Made by a program: the position numbers and the translations under genes
Shown: piece by piece, positions 8,279 through 16,920 of the stretch
Numbering within the stretch: position 1 is the first letter of the stretch
Layout: each line of letters starts with the position of its first letter
Notes under the pieces: generated by a model
The model's database searches: none
The model's input: the letters and a program-made list of their open reading frames with translations, nothing else
Told to the model about the DNA's origin: nothing
DNA from: Mesorhizobium sp. STM 4661
GTDB lineage: Bacteria; Pseudomonadota; Alphaproteobacteria; Rhizobiales; Rhizobiaceae
Assembly: GCF_000359125.1 (NCBI RefSeq)
Contig: NZ_CAAF010000073.1
Coordinates: 124,001 to 188,000, forward strand
Length of the DNA: 64,000 nucleotides
Reading direction: 5' to 3'

Positions 8279-9016
8279 ATGTCTGGAATGAAAGGAAAAG
8301 TCATCGCAATCACCGGTGCAAGCAGCGGCATAGGAGAGGCAACTGCGCTCCTGCTGGCCGAGCGTGGGGCCAAGATGGTGCTCGGGGCACGGCGTGCTGA
8401 TCGTCTTGCAGCGCTCGTCAACCGTATCGAGAGCGCGGGCGGCGAGGCAGCCTGTCTGGCGATGGACGTGAAGAAGCGAGAGGATCTCACGAAGCTCGTT
8501 GCTCTTGCCTGCGACAGGTTCGGCAAGATCGATGTTCTGATCAACAACGCGGGCATCGGCCCGATCTCCCTGCTCGATGAACTGCGCGTGGAGGATTGGG
8601 AGGAGATGATCGACATCAACATAAAGGGCCCGCTCTACGGCATCGCAGCTGCCTTGCCGGTGTTCCGCCGCCAGGGCTTTGGCCACTTCATCAACCTTCT
8701 TTCGACTGCGGGGCTGACCATCAACCCGACAATGGCAGTCTATGCCGGAACAAAGAATGCGGTTCGGGCGATTGCCGAAGGCTTGCGACTTGAAGCCGGC
8801 CCCAAGCTGCGCGTGACCAACATATCGCCGGGCTTCGTCCAGACGAACTTCCCGGACTCGATGACCAATCCGAAGATCAAGGCGGAGATGGAAAACCGCA
8901 TGGGCGAAATCGCGATCACCCCCGATGCGATCAGCCGCGCCATCGCCTTCGCGATCGAGCAGCCGGCCGACGTCGATGTGAGCGAGATCGTCGTTCGACC
9001 CACAGCGCAGGCTTGA
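8279..9016 (+). CDS. Short-chain dehydrogenase/reductase
   Basis: A 245-residue classical SDR. The NADP-binding TGASSGIG is at residues 12-19 with Arg in GARRAD supporting NADP(H), the NNAG motif near residue 90, and the catalytic YAGTK. It belongs to the group of NADP-dependent 3-hydroxy acid or general alcohol dehydrogenases. GGAG lies ten bases before the ATG. It is divergent from the AraC regulator, which probably senses its substrate or a related inducer. The substrate is not known. Confidence 0.88.
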   Translation: MSGMKGKVIAITGASSGIGEATALLLAERGAKMVLGARRADRLAALVNRIESAGGEAACLAMDVKKREDLTKLVALACDRFGKIDVLINNAGIGPISLLDELRVEDWEEMIDINIKGPLYGIAAALPVFRRQGFGHFINLLSTAGLTINPTMAVYAGTKNAVRAIAEGLRLEAGPKLRVTNISPGFVQTNFPDSMTNPKIKAEMENRMGEIAITPDAISRAIAFAIEQPADVDVSEIVVRPTAQA

Positions 9017-9101
9017 TCGCTGCGCAGCTCTTGCTGTTATTAAAAGTTTCCCGTAATGTATTTTCATATCAGAAAGAAAAATCATCAATTTCTTCTCGTT
9101 T

Positions 9102-9623
9102 ATGAAAGCTCGACCTTTGCGGGAACATCTCGATCAGACCGACCGGCGACTGGTCAAACTGCTGTCGCAGGATGCCCAACCGGGCATCAACCGTATCGCC
9201 GAGACTATGGCGATCTCGGTGCCGACGGTGCGCACGCGGCTGCGCAATCTGCTTGACCGCAACCTGCTCAAGATCGTCGGGCTGCTGAACCTGACCGAGC
9301 GCCCCGAGCTGATCTCGGCCATTGTCGGCATCAATGCGCAGGGGCGTGGCCGTGCGCGCGAGCTGGCGCAGCGCATTTCCGAACTGCCCTTTGTCAATTC
9401 GGCCGCCGTGGTCACCGGGCGCTTCGACATCATCGTCGACGTGACCGTGGCCGGCGATGTCGCCGATCTCTACCGCATCACCAGCGAACTGATCCCCGGC
9501 GCCGGCATTCCGGGTGAGGTCGTGCGCAGCGAAACCTTCGTCGTCATGGCCTCCTGCAACAAATGGGTGAGCCTGCCGGAAGGCTGCTGGTCGGAAGACG
9601 TTGCGCGTAAGGACACGCCATGA
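9102..9623 (+). CDS. Lrp/AsnC family transcriptional regulator
   Basis: A 173-residue protein with an N-terminal winged helix-turn-helix (DRRLVKLLSQDAQPGINRIA ... MAISVPTVRTRLRNL) and a C-terminal RAM/AsnC ligand-binding domain (GRARELAQRISELPFVNSAA ... GRFDIIVDVTVAG). Such proteins respond to amino acids. Its last codons overlap the dehydrogenase-like gene by four bases (ATGA), so the regulator is the first gene of the lysine/amino-acid operon and probably controls it. The 85-bp AT-rich stretch upstream (9017-9101) likely holds the promoter. Confidence 0.9.
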   Translation: MKARPLREHLDQTDRRLVKLLSQDAQPGINRIAETMAISVPTVRTRLRNLLDRNLLKIVGLLNLTERPELISAIVGINAQGRGRARELAQRISELPFVNSAAVVTGRFDIIVDVTVAGDVADLYRITSELIPGAGIPGEVVRSETFVVMASCNKWVSLPEGCWSEDVARKDTP

Positions 9624-10783
9624 AGATCGCGGTTCTTGGCGGCCTCGGCCTGCAAGGCCGGGCGGCGATCGCCGATCTCGTCGCCAGCGACGGTGTCGAA
9701 GACGTGGTCTGCGTCGATACCGCCTCGGATGGGGCTGCCCGGCTTGGCGGCCTGACCGACCTTGCCCGTGTCCGTTTCGTCGTGCCCGAAGGAGCGATCG
9801 GCCCGGCGCTGGCCAATGTGCTGGCGGATGTCGACGCCGTCATCGACCTGTTGCCGCAGCCGCTGATGCGCGATGCCGTGCAGGCGGCGATCGCGACGCG
9901 CACGCCGCTGGTCACCACCAATTACGGCAAGGCCATCGCCGATCTGGCACCGGCGGCGGAAAAGGCCGGCGTTTCGATCATGACCGAATGCGGGCTCGAC
10001 CCCGGTATCGACCTTGTCCTCTACAGCCACGCCGCCCGGCAGTTCGACGCCATCACCTCGATCGATTCCTACTGCGGCGGCATTCCCGAACCGAAGGCGA
10101 TGGCCAAGCCCCTGTGCTACAAGGTGAGCTGGAACTTCGACATGGTTCTGGTGAGCCAGAACCGCGACAGCGTGCTCATCGAAGACGGCAAGCGGGTCGA
10201 GGTGCCGGCCGGCCGGCAGCACGACAACCGCTTCATCCACGAGATCGAGGTCGCGGGGCTGGGCCAACTGGAAGCCTTCCCCAATGGCGACGCGCCGCAC
10301 TATGTCGAGATGCTGGCCGCCGCCAGAGGGCTGCAGCGCTCGGGCCGCTATTCGCTGCGCTGGCCGGGATGGTCGGCCTTCTGGGCGCCGTTGAAGGAGC
10401 TCGGCTTCCTCTCCGAGGACAAGGTGCCCGGCACCGGCTCGAGCCCACGCGAATTCCTTGGCCGGCTGCTCGGGCCGCAACTGCAGTACGGCGCCGACGA
10501 GAAGGACCTGTGCGTGATGCGCAATGTCTTTGCCGGCAGCGAGGGCGGCCGCCGCAAGACCGTGACCTCGGACCTGATCATCGAACGCGACCTCGCCTCC
10601 GGCCTGTTCGGCATGAGCCTCGGCGTCGGCTATCCCGCCAGCATCGTGGCGCAGATGCTGGCGCGGCGCGAAATCGCCACGCCCGGCCTGCTCAACCCAC
10701 TGCTGCATGTACCCGACCGCCGCTTCCTCGACGAACTGGCCAGGCGCGGCATCCGGGTGTCCGAAACGGTCGGCTGGGACTGA
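9620..10783 (+). CDS. Saccharopine dehydrogenase-like / lysine dehydrogenase-like oxidoreductase
   Basis: A 387-residue NAD(P)-dependent enzyme. The Rossmann opening MKIAVLGGLGLQGRAAI binds the cofactor, VDAVIDLLPQPL and TECGLDPGID match the saccharopine dehydrogenase family, and the C-terminal half is the Sacchrp_dh_C-like domain. Enzymes of this type oxidise or condense the amino group of lysine, saccharopine or related amino acids. It overlaps the Lrp regulator by four bases and precedes a polar amino-acid importer, so it probably degrades the imported amino acid. The exact substrate is an inference. Confidence 0.82.
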   Translation: MKIAVLGGLGLQGRAAIADLVASDGVEDVVCVDTASDGAARLGGLTDLARVRFVVPEGAIGPALANVLADVDAVIDLLPQPLMRDAVQAAIATRTPLVTTNYGKAIADLAPAAEKAGVSIMTECGLDPGIDLVLYSHAARQFDAITSIDSYCGGIPEPKAMAKPLCYKVSWNFDMVLVSQNRDSVLIEDGKRVEVPAGRQHDNRFIHEIEVAGLGQLEAFPNGDAPHYVEMLAAARGLQRSGRYSLRWPGWSAFWAPLKELGFLSEDKVPGTGSSPREFLGRLLGPQLQYGADEKDLCVMRNVFAGSEGGRRKTVTSDLIIERDLASGLFGMSLGVGYPASIVAQMLARREIATPGLLNPLLHVPDRRFLDELARRGIRVSETVGWD

Positions 10784-10899
10784 GGAGACAGATTTTCGAA
10801 CGGTGGCCGCCGCCGGCAACGGCGCTGCCGCTCAAAAAGCACCCCCAAAAGGGTGAAAACAACAAAGTGGAACAACAACAACAACAGGAGGAATGCCCA

Positions 10900-11688
10900 A
10901 TGAAGATTGCCAAGCTTTTCATCGCCGCACTTGCGCTCGCCGGCCTCACCACTGCTGCCAGCGCCGGAACGCTCGACGACATCACCAAGCGCGGCGAATT
11001 GCGCGTCGCCGTGCAGACGCAGGGACCGCCCTTCTCGCTGGTTGGCGCCGCCGGCGAACGCACCGGCAGTTCGGTCGAGCTTGCCGAACTGATGGCCAAG
11101 GAAATGGGCGTCAAGATCACCTTCCTCGATTTCGACTGGGACGGGCTGATCCCGGCGCTGCTGTCGGGCAAGGCCGATCTTCTGGTCGCCGACATGACGC
11201 CGACGCTGGCGCGTGGCATGAAGGTCGCCTTCACCAAACCTTACATGTATACGGGCAGCACCGTCTTCACCAAGGCCGACAGCAAGTTCAAGACCACCGA
11301 GGACTGCAAGGCCAAGGGCACCAAGATCGCCGTGCTGCTCGGCGCCACCGGCGAGAAGGAAGCCAAGAACGCCTTCCCCGACGCCGACATCAAGAGCTAC
11401 AAGGGCGGCGGCCCGCTGCTGCTCGACGCCGTCAACAACGGCCAGGCCGATTGCGGCGTCAATGACGTCTCGGCGGTCAAGGGCCAGTCGACCGCCTATC
11501 CCGCCGGCAGCTTCACCATCATGCCGGATCTGCTGTCGAAGGAGCCGCTGGCCTTCGCCACCCGCTATGACGAGCCGGACCTGCTGGTCTGGATGAACCT
11601 GTTCCTCGACCAGGTCAGCATCGACGGCCGCCTGCAGAAGAACCTCGACTACTGGGTCAATTCCGACGCTTGGAAGAAGGACCACTGA
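10900..11688 (+). CDS. Amino-acid ABC transporter substrate-binding protein
   Basis: A 262-residue family 3 solute-binding protein, with AGGAGG at 10887-10892 setting the start at ATG 10900. Signal peptide at residues 1-22 (MKIAKLFIAALALAGLTTAA), then the ligand-binding pattern TLDDITKRGELRVAVQTQGP, DWDGLIPALLSGKADLLVAD and NNGQADCGVNDVSAV. It captures a polar amino acid in the periplasm and hands it to the two permeases downstream. A CAA/AAC-rich leader precedes the ribosome-binding site. A heptamer repeat separates it from the permeases. Confidence 0.92.
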   Translation: MKIAKLFIAALALAGLTTAASAGTLDDITKRGELRVAVQTQGPPFSLVGAAGERTGSSVELAELMAKEMGVKITFLDFDWDGLIPALLSGKADLLVADMTPTLARGMKVAFTKPYMYTGSTVFTKADSKFKTTEDCKAKGTKIAVLLGATGEKEAKNAFPDADIKSYKGGGPLLLDAVNNGQADCGVNDVSAVKGQSTAYPAGSFTIMPDLLSKEPLAFATRYDEPDLLVWMNLFLDQVSIDGRLQKNLDYWVNSDAWKKDH

Positions 11689-11700
11689 CGAATAGGAGGT

Positions 11701-11813
11701 AGTGAGTAGTGAGTAGTGAGTAGTGAGTAGTGAGTAGTGAGTAGGAACTAGCAGTTAGGGAGCAGGGAATGGTGAATAGCCATTCCGGACACCCTCACTA
11801 CTCACTACTCACT
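11701..11813. repeat. Heptamer microsatellite with inverted copies and internal hairpin
   Basis: Six exact tandem copies of AGTGAGT fill 11701-11742. Reverse-complement copies (ACTCACT) occupy 11794-11813, nearly three units. Between them GGAATGG (11766-11772) and CCATTCC (11780-11786) form a perfect seven-base stem. Transcribed, the whole block can fold into one long hairpin between the binding-protein and permease genes. No ribosome-binding site of normal strength follows before the permease ATG at 11840. It is not a CRISPR array: units are adjacent and have no spacers. Confidence 0.85.
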
Positions 11814-11839
11814 ATTGCCCATTCACCAGTCACCGCCCC

Positions 11840-12517
11840 ATGCTCGAAAACTTCAGCTTCCGCACCATCGTCGAGTATCTGCCGCTGTTCGGGCAGGGTC
11901 TCGTCACGACCGTGTGGCTGTCCCTGATTTCCTTTGCCGGGGCGCTTGCCGTCGGCATCGTGCTCAGCGCCATGAACCTGCAGCGCGGTTGGCTGTTTCG
12001 CGTCCCGGCCAAGGCCTATATCGACGCGGTGCGCGCCACGCCCTTGCTGGCGCAACTCTATTTTCTCTATTTCGGCCTGCCCCGCCTCGGCTTCGTCCTG
12101 CCCGAGCTCGTCGTCGGCATCCTGGCCCTGTCGCTGAACAGCGGCGCCTATGTCGCCGAGATCATCCGCGCCGGCATCCTGTCGATCCCGCGCGGCCAGG
12201 TGGAAGCCGGCGTCGCGTCGGGGATGACCTATGTCCAGCGAATGCGACTGGTCATCCTGCCGCAGGCGTTCAAGGTGACGATCCCGCCGCTGCTCGGGCA
12301 GGCGATCGTGCTGGTCAAGGATTCCGCGCTTTTGTCGCTGATCTCGGTCGCCGAGCTGACACGCGCCGGCCAGTTGCTCGCCTCCGACCGCTTCATGCCG
12401 GCGGAAGGCTTCATCACCATCGCCGCCTTCTATCTCCTGCTCTACTACTGCCTCAAGGGATTGGCGGCGCTGTCCGGCCGCTGGCTCGGCTTGCAGCCGG
12501 CAAGGAGCAGCACATGA
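11840..12517 (+). CDS. Amino-acid ABC transporter permease (HisM/GlnP type)
   Basis: A 225-residue inner-membrane protein of the His/Glu/Gln/Arg permease family. It opens with VEYLPLFGQGLVTTVWLSL, has YIDAVRATPLLAQLYFLYFG, and the ATPase-contact loop EAGVASGMTYVQRMRLVILPQ with QAFKVTIPPLLGQ. It forms a heterodimer with the next permease, whose start it overlaps by four bases (ATGA at 12514-12517). The upstream hairpin region may lower its expression compared with the binding protein. Confidence 0.92.
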   Translation: MLENFSFRTIVEYLPLFGQGLVTTVWLSLISFAGALAVGIVLSAMNLQRGWLFRVPAKAYIDAVRATPLLAQLYFLYFGLPRLGFVLPELVVGILALSLNSGAYVAEIIRAGILSIPRGQVEAGVASGMTYVQRMRLVILPQAFKVTIPPLLGQAIVLVKDSALLSLISVAELTRAGQLLASDRFMPAEGFITIAAFYLLLYYCLKGLAALSGRWLGLQPARSST

Positions 12518-13188
12518 TCTGGCAGCAGCTGCAAAGCCTTGCAGGCAGCTATCCCCTCGCCCTGCGCGGCCTTGGCATGACGGTGGTGCTGTCGCTGATC
12601 AGCCTGGTGCTGGGCACGCTGCTCGGCTTTGGCCTCGGCATCCTCAGAACCGGCGGCAACCGGCTGATCAGCGCGGCGATCGGCGCCTGGGTCGACCTGA
12701 TCCGCGGCACGCCGTTCCTGGTGCAGATCTTCCTGATCTTCTTCATCCTGCCGGAACTCGGCATAGAGCTCGACGCCTTCACCGCCGGCATCATCGCGCT
12801 GACCAATCTGGCCGCCTGCTTCATCTGCGAGATCGTCGCCGCCGGCATCCGCTCGGTGCCGACCGGCCAGGTCGAGGCGGCGCTCGCGTCCGGCCTGTCG
12901 CGCTGGCAGCGCATGCGCCAAGTGGTGCTGCCGCAGGCGATGCGCATCGTGCTGCCGCCGCTGGTCGGGCAATATGTGCTGCTCATCAAGGACTCCTCGG
13001 TGGTCTCGGCCATCGGCCTCACCGACCTCACCCGCGTCGGCTGGCTGGTGGTGCAGCGTGTGCCGAACGGCCTGCTGGTCTTCTTCCTCGTCGGCCTCGG
13101 CTATTTCATCGTCTGCTATCCCTTGATCATGCTGGCGAGACGGCTGGAGCAGCGCATGGGCGCGGCCCATGGCGAGGTGCAGTTGTGA
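12514..13188 (+). CDS. Amino-acid ABC transporter permease (second subunit)
   Basis: A 224-residue permease of the same family, beginning at ATG 12514 inside the end of the previous gene. Marks: LALRGLGMTVVLSLISLVLG, DLIRGTPFLVQIFLIFFILP and the EAA-type loop EAALASGLSRWQRMRQVVLP. Together with the upstream subunit it makes the channel of the polar amino-acid importer. Its TGA overlaps the GTG of the ATPase gene by four bases. The frame is open upstream through the other permease, but that part is not translated as one protein. Confidence 0.92.
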   Translation: MIWQQLQSLAGSYPLALRGLGMTVVLSLISLVLGTLLGFGLGILRTGGNRLISAAIGAWVDLIRGTPFLVQIFLIFFILPELGIELDAFTAGIIALTNLAACFICEIVAAGIRSVPTGQVEAALASGLSRWQRMRQVVLPQAMRIVLPPLVGQYVLLIKDSSVVSAIGLTDLTRVGWLVVQRVPNGLLVFFLVGLGYFIVCYPLIMLARRLEQRMGAAHGEVQL

Positions 13189-13958
13189 CATCGAACCCAA
13201 AGGGTCAGGCAAATATGACCAAAACCGGCATGATCGATTTTCGCGGCGTCAACAAATGGTTCGGCGCGCTCAATGTGCTCAGGGATATCACGCTGAGCGT
13301 CGAACCACGCGAGGTGGTGGTCGTCTGCGGCCCCAGCGGTTCGGGCAAGAGCACCTTGATCCGCTGCATCAACGGGCTGGAGACGATCCGCGACGGCGAC
13401 CTGGTGGTCGACGGCCAGCGCCTCGGCGACCCCGCCACCAACATGACCCGGCTGCGCACCGAGATCGGCTTCGTCTTCCAGTCGTTCAACCTCTATCCGC
13501 ACAAGACAGCCCTCGAGAACGTCACGCTCGCTCCCATCCATGTGCGCAAGATCCCGCGCACCGAGGCCGAGCAGGCCGGGCGCGAGCTGCTCGCCAAGGT
13601 CGGCCTTGCCGACAAGGTCGACGCCTATCCAGCACAACTGTCCGGCGGCCAGCAGCAGCGCGTGGCGATCGCCCGCTGCCTCGGCATGCGCCCCAAGATC
13701 ATGCTGTTCGACGAGCCGACCTCGGCGCTCGACCCCGAGATGATCTCGGAAGTGCTCGACGTCATGGTCGCGGTCGCCGAGGAAGGCATGACCATGATGG
13801 TGGTGACCCACGAAATGGGTTTTGCCCGCAAGGTCGCCCAGCGCGCCGTGTTCATGGACGCCGGCGCCATCGTCGAAAGCGGCACGCCGGAGGAGTTTTT
13901 CTCCGCGCCGAAGACCGATCGCAGCCGGGCCTTCCTCAGCAAGATTCTAAGGCACTAG
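13185..13958 (+). CDS. Amino-acid ABC transporter ATP-binding protein (GlnQ/HisP type)
   Basis: A 257-residue ATPase with Walker A GPSGSGKST, Q-loop FVFQSFNLYPHKTALEN, signature LSGGQQQRVAIAR, Walker B IMLFDEPTSALDPE and switch histidine in VVTHEMGFA. It powers the amino-acid importer. The GTG at 13185 overlaps the permease stop; an ATG at 13215 (MTKTGMIDF) is a credible alternative start. It ends the Lrp-dehydrogenase-transporter operon; a gap of about 100 bases separates it from convergent genes. Confidence 0.93.
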   Translation: MTSNPKGQANMTKTGMIDFRGVNKWFGALNVLRDITLSVEPREVVVVCGPSGSGKSTLIRCINGLETIRDGDLVVDGQRLGDPATNMTRLRTEIGFVFQSFNLYPHKTALENVTLAPIHVRKIPRTEAEQAGRELLAKVGLADKVDAYPAQLSGGQQQRVAIARCLGMRPKIMLFDEPTSALDPEMISEVLDVMVAVAEEGMTMMVVTHEMGFARKVAQRAVFMDAGAIVESGTPEEFFSAPKTDRSRAFLSKILRH

Positions 13959-14065
13959 AGCCAAAATCCAAAAGTTGGCTGCCGCCAACCGTGCGCAGGG
14001 TTGCGGAATACCCTTGCTTCATCTCCGTGATGAGCCGGTGCCACAATCCCGCGGCCGAAGGGATT

Positions 14066-14380
14066 CTACGCCGCGATCGCCCTAAGCGCCTTGTCCATCG
14101 AGAAACTACCCGTCGTCCCGTCTTCGTAGGTCACGCCAAAACATCGAGTCGTATAGCCTGGACCGCGATCGTAAGTTGGATAGAAAGACGCGGGAAGCGA
14201 TTTCAACTCCCAACCGGTCCTGGCACAGTGGTCATCATAGACTGCGCGAATATCGGCCAGATCGTCCTCGCCAAATTGCTGCTTTATCTCTCGGTCATCC
14301 AAAATCCGGGAAAAATGCTCTTTGGCAGCGGTGACGGTTGCAAAGGTTCGCCCCGACCTGAGAGACACTGACTTCGACAC
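14066..14380 (-). CDS. DCL/DUF3223 family protein
   Basis: A 104-residue protein starting at GTG 14380 with a strong GAGGAGG six bases upstream. The pattern GRTFATVTAAKEHFSRIL ... LADIRAVYDDH ... TTRCFGVTYEDGTTGSFSMD fits the DCL (defective chloroplast and leaves)/DUF3223 family, small alpha-beta proteins that in plants act in organellar rRNA maturation and in bacteria have no assigned role. It lies 33 bases downstream of the subtilase of the IetAS-like pair on the same strand, so it may be an accessory part of that module. Function here is unknown. Confidence 0.75.
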   Translation of the reverse strand: MSKSVSLRSGRTFATVTAAKEHFSRILDDREIKQQFGEDDLADIRAVYDDHCARTGWELKSLPASFYPTYDRGPGYTTRCFGVTYEDGTTGSFSMDKALRAIAA

Positions 14381-14412
14381 GGTTACCTCCTCGAAATGCT
14401 TGGTTTGTAGGA

Positions 14413-16920
14413 TCAGATACGCGGCGTAATCCGCGCGGCTGTCCGAATATCGGCGATTTGCGTACCGAGGGCCTGCAGATTTTGACGCATGTCGTTGAAC
14501 ACCGGCTGCTCGGCATCGGGATCGCTGATCGTGACGATAGCTGTGAAGGGCACACCTTCCTCGGGCATCGCCTCACCTGCTCGGGTCAGGTAATCGACGA
14601 ACAAGCGCCAGTTCGAAGATGGGCCGACGCCTTGCGGGAACGTCTTGGCGAGAACCTTGACCGGGCTCCACTTCAGATCGTGCTCAATCAATTCCGCTTC
14701 GACCGCCGGCGATTCGCGTTTCGTGGGGAGATAGAGCGGCTCAAGCCGTCCTTTCCATCCACCGCCCGCCTGCTCCTGCTGCAGTGTCGCGTTGATATTG
14801 ACGCGGACGAACTCCGAACCGAATCTTGCGTCAAGCGGTGGCGTAGAGACGAGTGTGATCTTCGCTCGGCCGCGGCACCTGCCGCCTTGACCGACCAGCG
14901 AGGCGGGCCATGGAAACCGGAAGTTGATCTGCTGGTCGCGCCTGATTCGGGATGCGAAGACGAGCGTGATCGCATGGTCGCCGGTCTCGAGTATCCGGTC
15001 AGCGGATGGCGGCATGCCGAAGCCGACCATGTGCCGCGCAATGGGTGCAAGCGCCGTGGCCTGCAATGGCACCGGCATCTGCGCGTGGTGGACGAGCAAA
15101 CCGATCAGAGTCTCGCGCGAGACCTCTCCCTCAATCGCGTGGTCAAGCACGGCGGCGGTTTTTGCGACAAGCGGCGAAGCGTAGCTCGTGCCACATCCGT
15201 CGATGATCGTTCCGTCGGGCAGGATCGAGAACAACCCATGCCCGAGCGTCGGATGCTGGGAACCCGATCCGCCAATATGGGCCAGGTCAGGCTTCACCCC
15301 GGCGCGCAGGCCAGGCCCCCGCCGGCTGAAACGCGTCGGTGCAAAGGGCACACAGCCGTCATGTCCTGGCGGATTCAGCGCGGCCACAGCGACATTGCGG
15401 GCGCTTTCCGCAGGCGTGAGCAAGCCGTCGTTGCGGACGTTGACCAAGCTAGCGAGAGCCGCAGTGGAGTCTGCGGGCCACTCGGCGCGGAGATCCTGGG
15501 GTTGGATATTGCCGGCCGAAATGAACACCACCGCGTTGTTGGTCTCCGCAATCTGGTCGAGCCGCGCCGCGTGAGGGCTGTATCGGTCCGGTGCGGCGGG
15601 CTGAAGGATGTTGAGGCTCATGTTGAACACCCGCACCCCGTGGCGAGCGCGGGCATCCGAGACGGCTGACTCCATCTCGTCGAAAAACTGCGGCAGGCCG
15701 TCCGGATAATAGGAAGCAAAGGCCCCAGCCTTGCGCTCGTTCGGGAAGACGGCAAGGTCGACCAACTCCGTGCCGTCCGGCTCCGGGCAGGTTGCGGCGC
15801 CATTCAATGCGCCACCGACGGCGGCCAGACCACCGATGAAGGTGCCATGAGCGAGATCGACGTCTTCGTCGGCGAGGATGTCCCAACGGCCGATCACCCA
15901 GTCCGACAGCGCCTCACTGATTCCACCATCAATAATGCCCATGCGGGGATGAGTGCGTCGGCTATCACGGACTGGAATGGTGACATCGGTTGGTCGAAAG
16001 CGCTGGGTTGGCGCGGACGGACTGACAGCCCGAACAACGATGCCAGGCAGTTCGATCCGCCGAACCAGTGGATGGCGGTCAAGAAAGGCGAGAAGCCGGG
16101 CATGGCGATCGACGTCGGGGTTAAACACAGCCAGTTCGCGACGACGCTCGCCGACCAGCGCCTCATTCAACCGCAGGACAGGATGATTGCTCGATTGGTC
16201 GAGCCGGACCGAAAGGATCGGCTGCTTGTTCCGATGACTTGGCAGCCGCTCGACCGAGAGTCCGCGTTCCAGGGCATTGAAGCCCGCGATGAAACTTTCG
16301 GCGAGGCGACGGTGACCTGCATCGAGGCGATCCCACTCGGAGCGCGGCGGTGGGTTGTCAAACAACTCAACTTGATAGGCGCTTCCGGTCATCGGGTTTG
16401 AAAGCCACGCAACGGCCTCCTCTGCTGAAAAGCTGCGACGGTCAGCCGGCCCGTAAAGCTCTATATGGTCAATCGCGCCTGTCTCGCTTTTTCGCGCGGA
16501 CGGATGTGGCTCATCCTTTTGCTTTTGTTCGTTGAACCGCATCTCGGTGTGGGTTTCTGCCCTTGCCATCTCAGCCGCGACTTGCCGAAGCGTGCCGGGT
16601 CTCGCTTCGACGATCATGACGCCGAGATCGCCACCGCCCACGACGGGCGTGCGATTGTCGCGAAAGAGGCTTGCAACAGGCCGATGACTCTTGGCCCATG
16701 CATCGCGGCGCAAAACGACCTTCACATAGCCGACGTCGCCCTGCGACTGAGCGCTGAGCACGCCCGAAATCGTGTCAAGCTGGCTCAGCAGGGCGTTTCT
16801 ATGGATCACAAACTCGGCATCGCGGTGCGCAAAGAAATCCTTTCGCCCGCCACCGCCGCCAGCCTCGCGGGCTTCTTCGTAATTTTCTGGATTGAGCACA
16901 ATCTGGATCGGGCTAGCCAT
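14413..16920 (-). CDS. ietS: Subtilase (S8 family serine peptidase), IetS-like
   Basis: About 835 residues from ATG 16920, which overlaps the ATPase stop region by eight bases. The central subtilisin domain carries the triad: Asp about 331 (MGIIDGGI), His about 358 (DLAHGTFIGG), Ser about 579 (GCGTSYASP), with oxyanion Asn in VFISAGN. Roughly 320 N-terminal and 230 C-terminal residues are extra domains without a signal peptide, so it acts in the cytosol. AAA ATPase plus subtilase is the IetAS arrangement, described as a plasmid-exclusion and later an anti-phage module; that role is inferred from gene pairing. Confidence 0.88.
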   Translation of the reverse strand: MASPIQIVLNPENYEEAREAGGGGGRKDFFAHRDAEFVIHRNALLSQLDTISGVLSAQSQGDVGYVKVVLRRDAWAKSHRPVASLFRDNRTPVVGGGDLGVMIVEARPGTLRQVAAEMARAETHTEMRFNEQKQKDEPHPSARKSETGAIDHIELYGPADRRSFSAEEAVAWLSNPMTGSAYQVELFDNPPPRSEWDRLDAGHRRLAESFIAGFNALERGLSVERLPSHRNKQPILSVRLDQSSNHPVLRLNEALVGERRRELAVFNPDVDRHARLLAFLDRHPLVRRIELPGIVVRAVSPSAPTQRFRPTDVTIPVRDSRRTHPRMGIIDGGISEALSDWVIGRWDILADEDVDLAHGTFIGGLAAVGGALNGAATCPEPDGTELVDLAVFPNERKAGAFASYYPDGLPQFFDEMESAVSDARARHGVRVFNMSLNILQPAAPDRYSPHAARLDQIAETNNAVVFISAGNIQPQDLRAEWPADSTAALASLVNVRNDGLLTPAESARNVAVAALNPPGHDGCVPFAPTRFSRRGPGLRAGVKPDLAHIGGSGSQHPTLGHGLFSILPDGTIIDGCGTSYASPLVAKTAAVLDHAIEGEVSRETLIGLLVHHAQMPVPLQATALAPIARHMVGFGMPPSADRILETGDHAITLVFASRIRRDQQINFRFPWPASLVGQGGRCRGRAKITLVSTPPLDARFGSEFVRVNINATLQQEQAGGGWKGRLEPLYLPTKRESPAVEAELIEHDLKWSPVKVLAKTFPQGVGPSSNWRLFVDYLTRAGEAMPEEGVPFTAIVTISDPDAEQPVFNDMRQNLQALGTQIADIRTAARITPRI

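Noticed and set aside
8186..9088. Extension of the AraC regulator to a 604-residue protein
   Set aside because: The extra part is antisense to the SDR gene and has no regulator-like sequence; the ATG at 8185 gives a normal AraC length.
9470..10819. A 449-residue minus-strand frame opposite the saccharopine-dehydrogenase-like gene
   Set aside because: Antisense shadow; the plus-strand gene has a proper Rossmann motif and operon overlaps.
11701..11813. CRISPR-like array
   Set aside because: Units are seven bases, directly adjacent and without spacers; no cas genes nearby.
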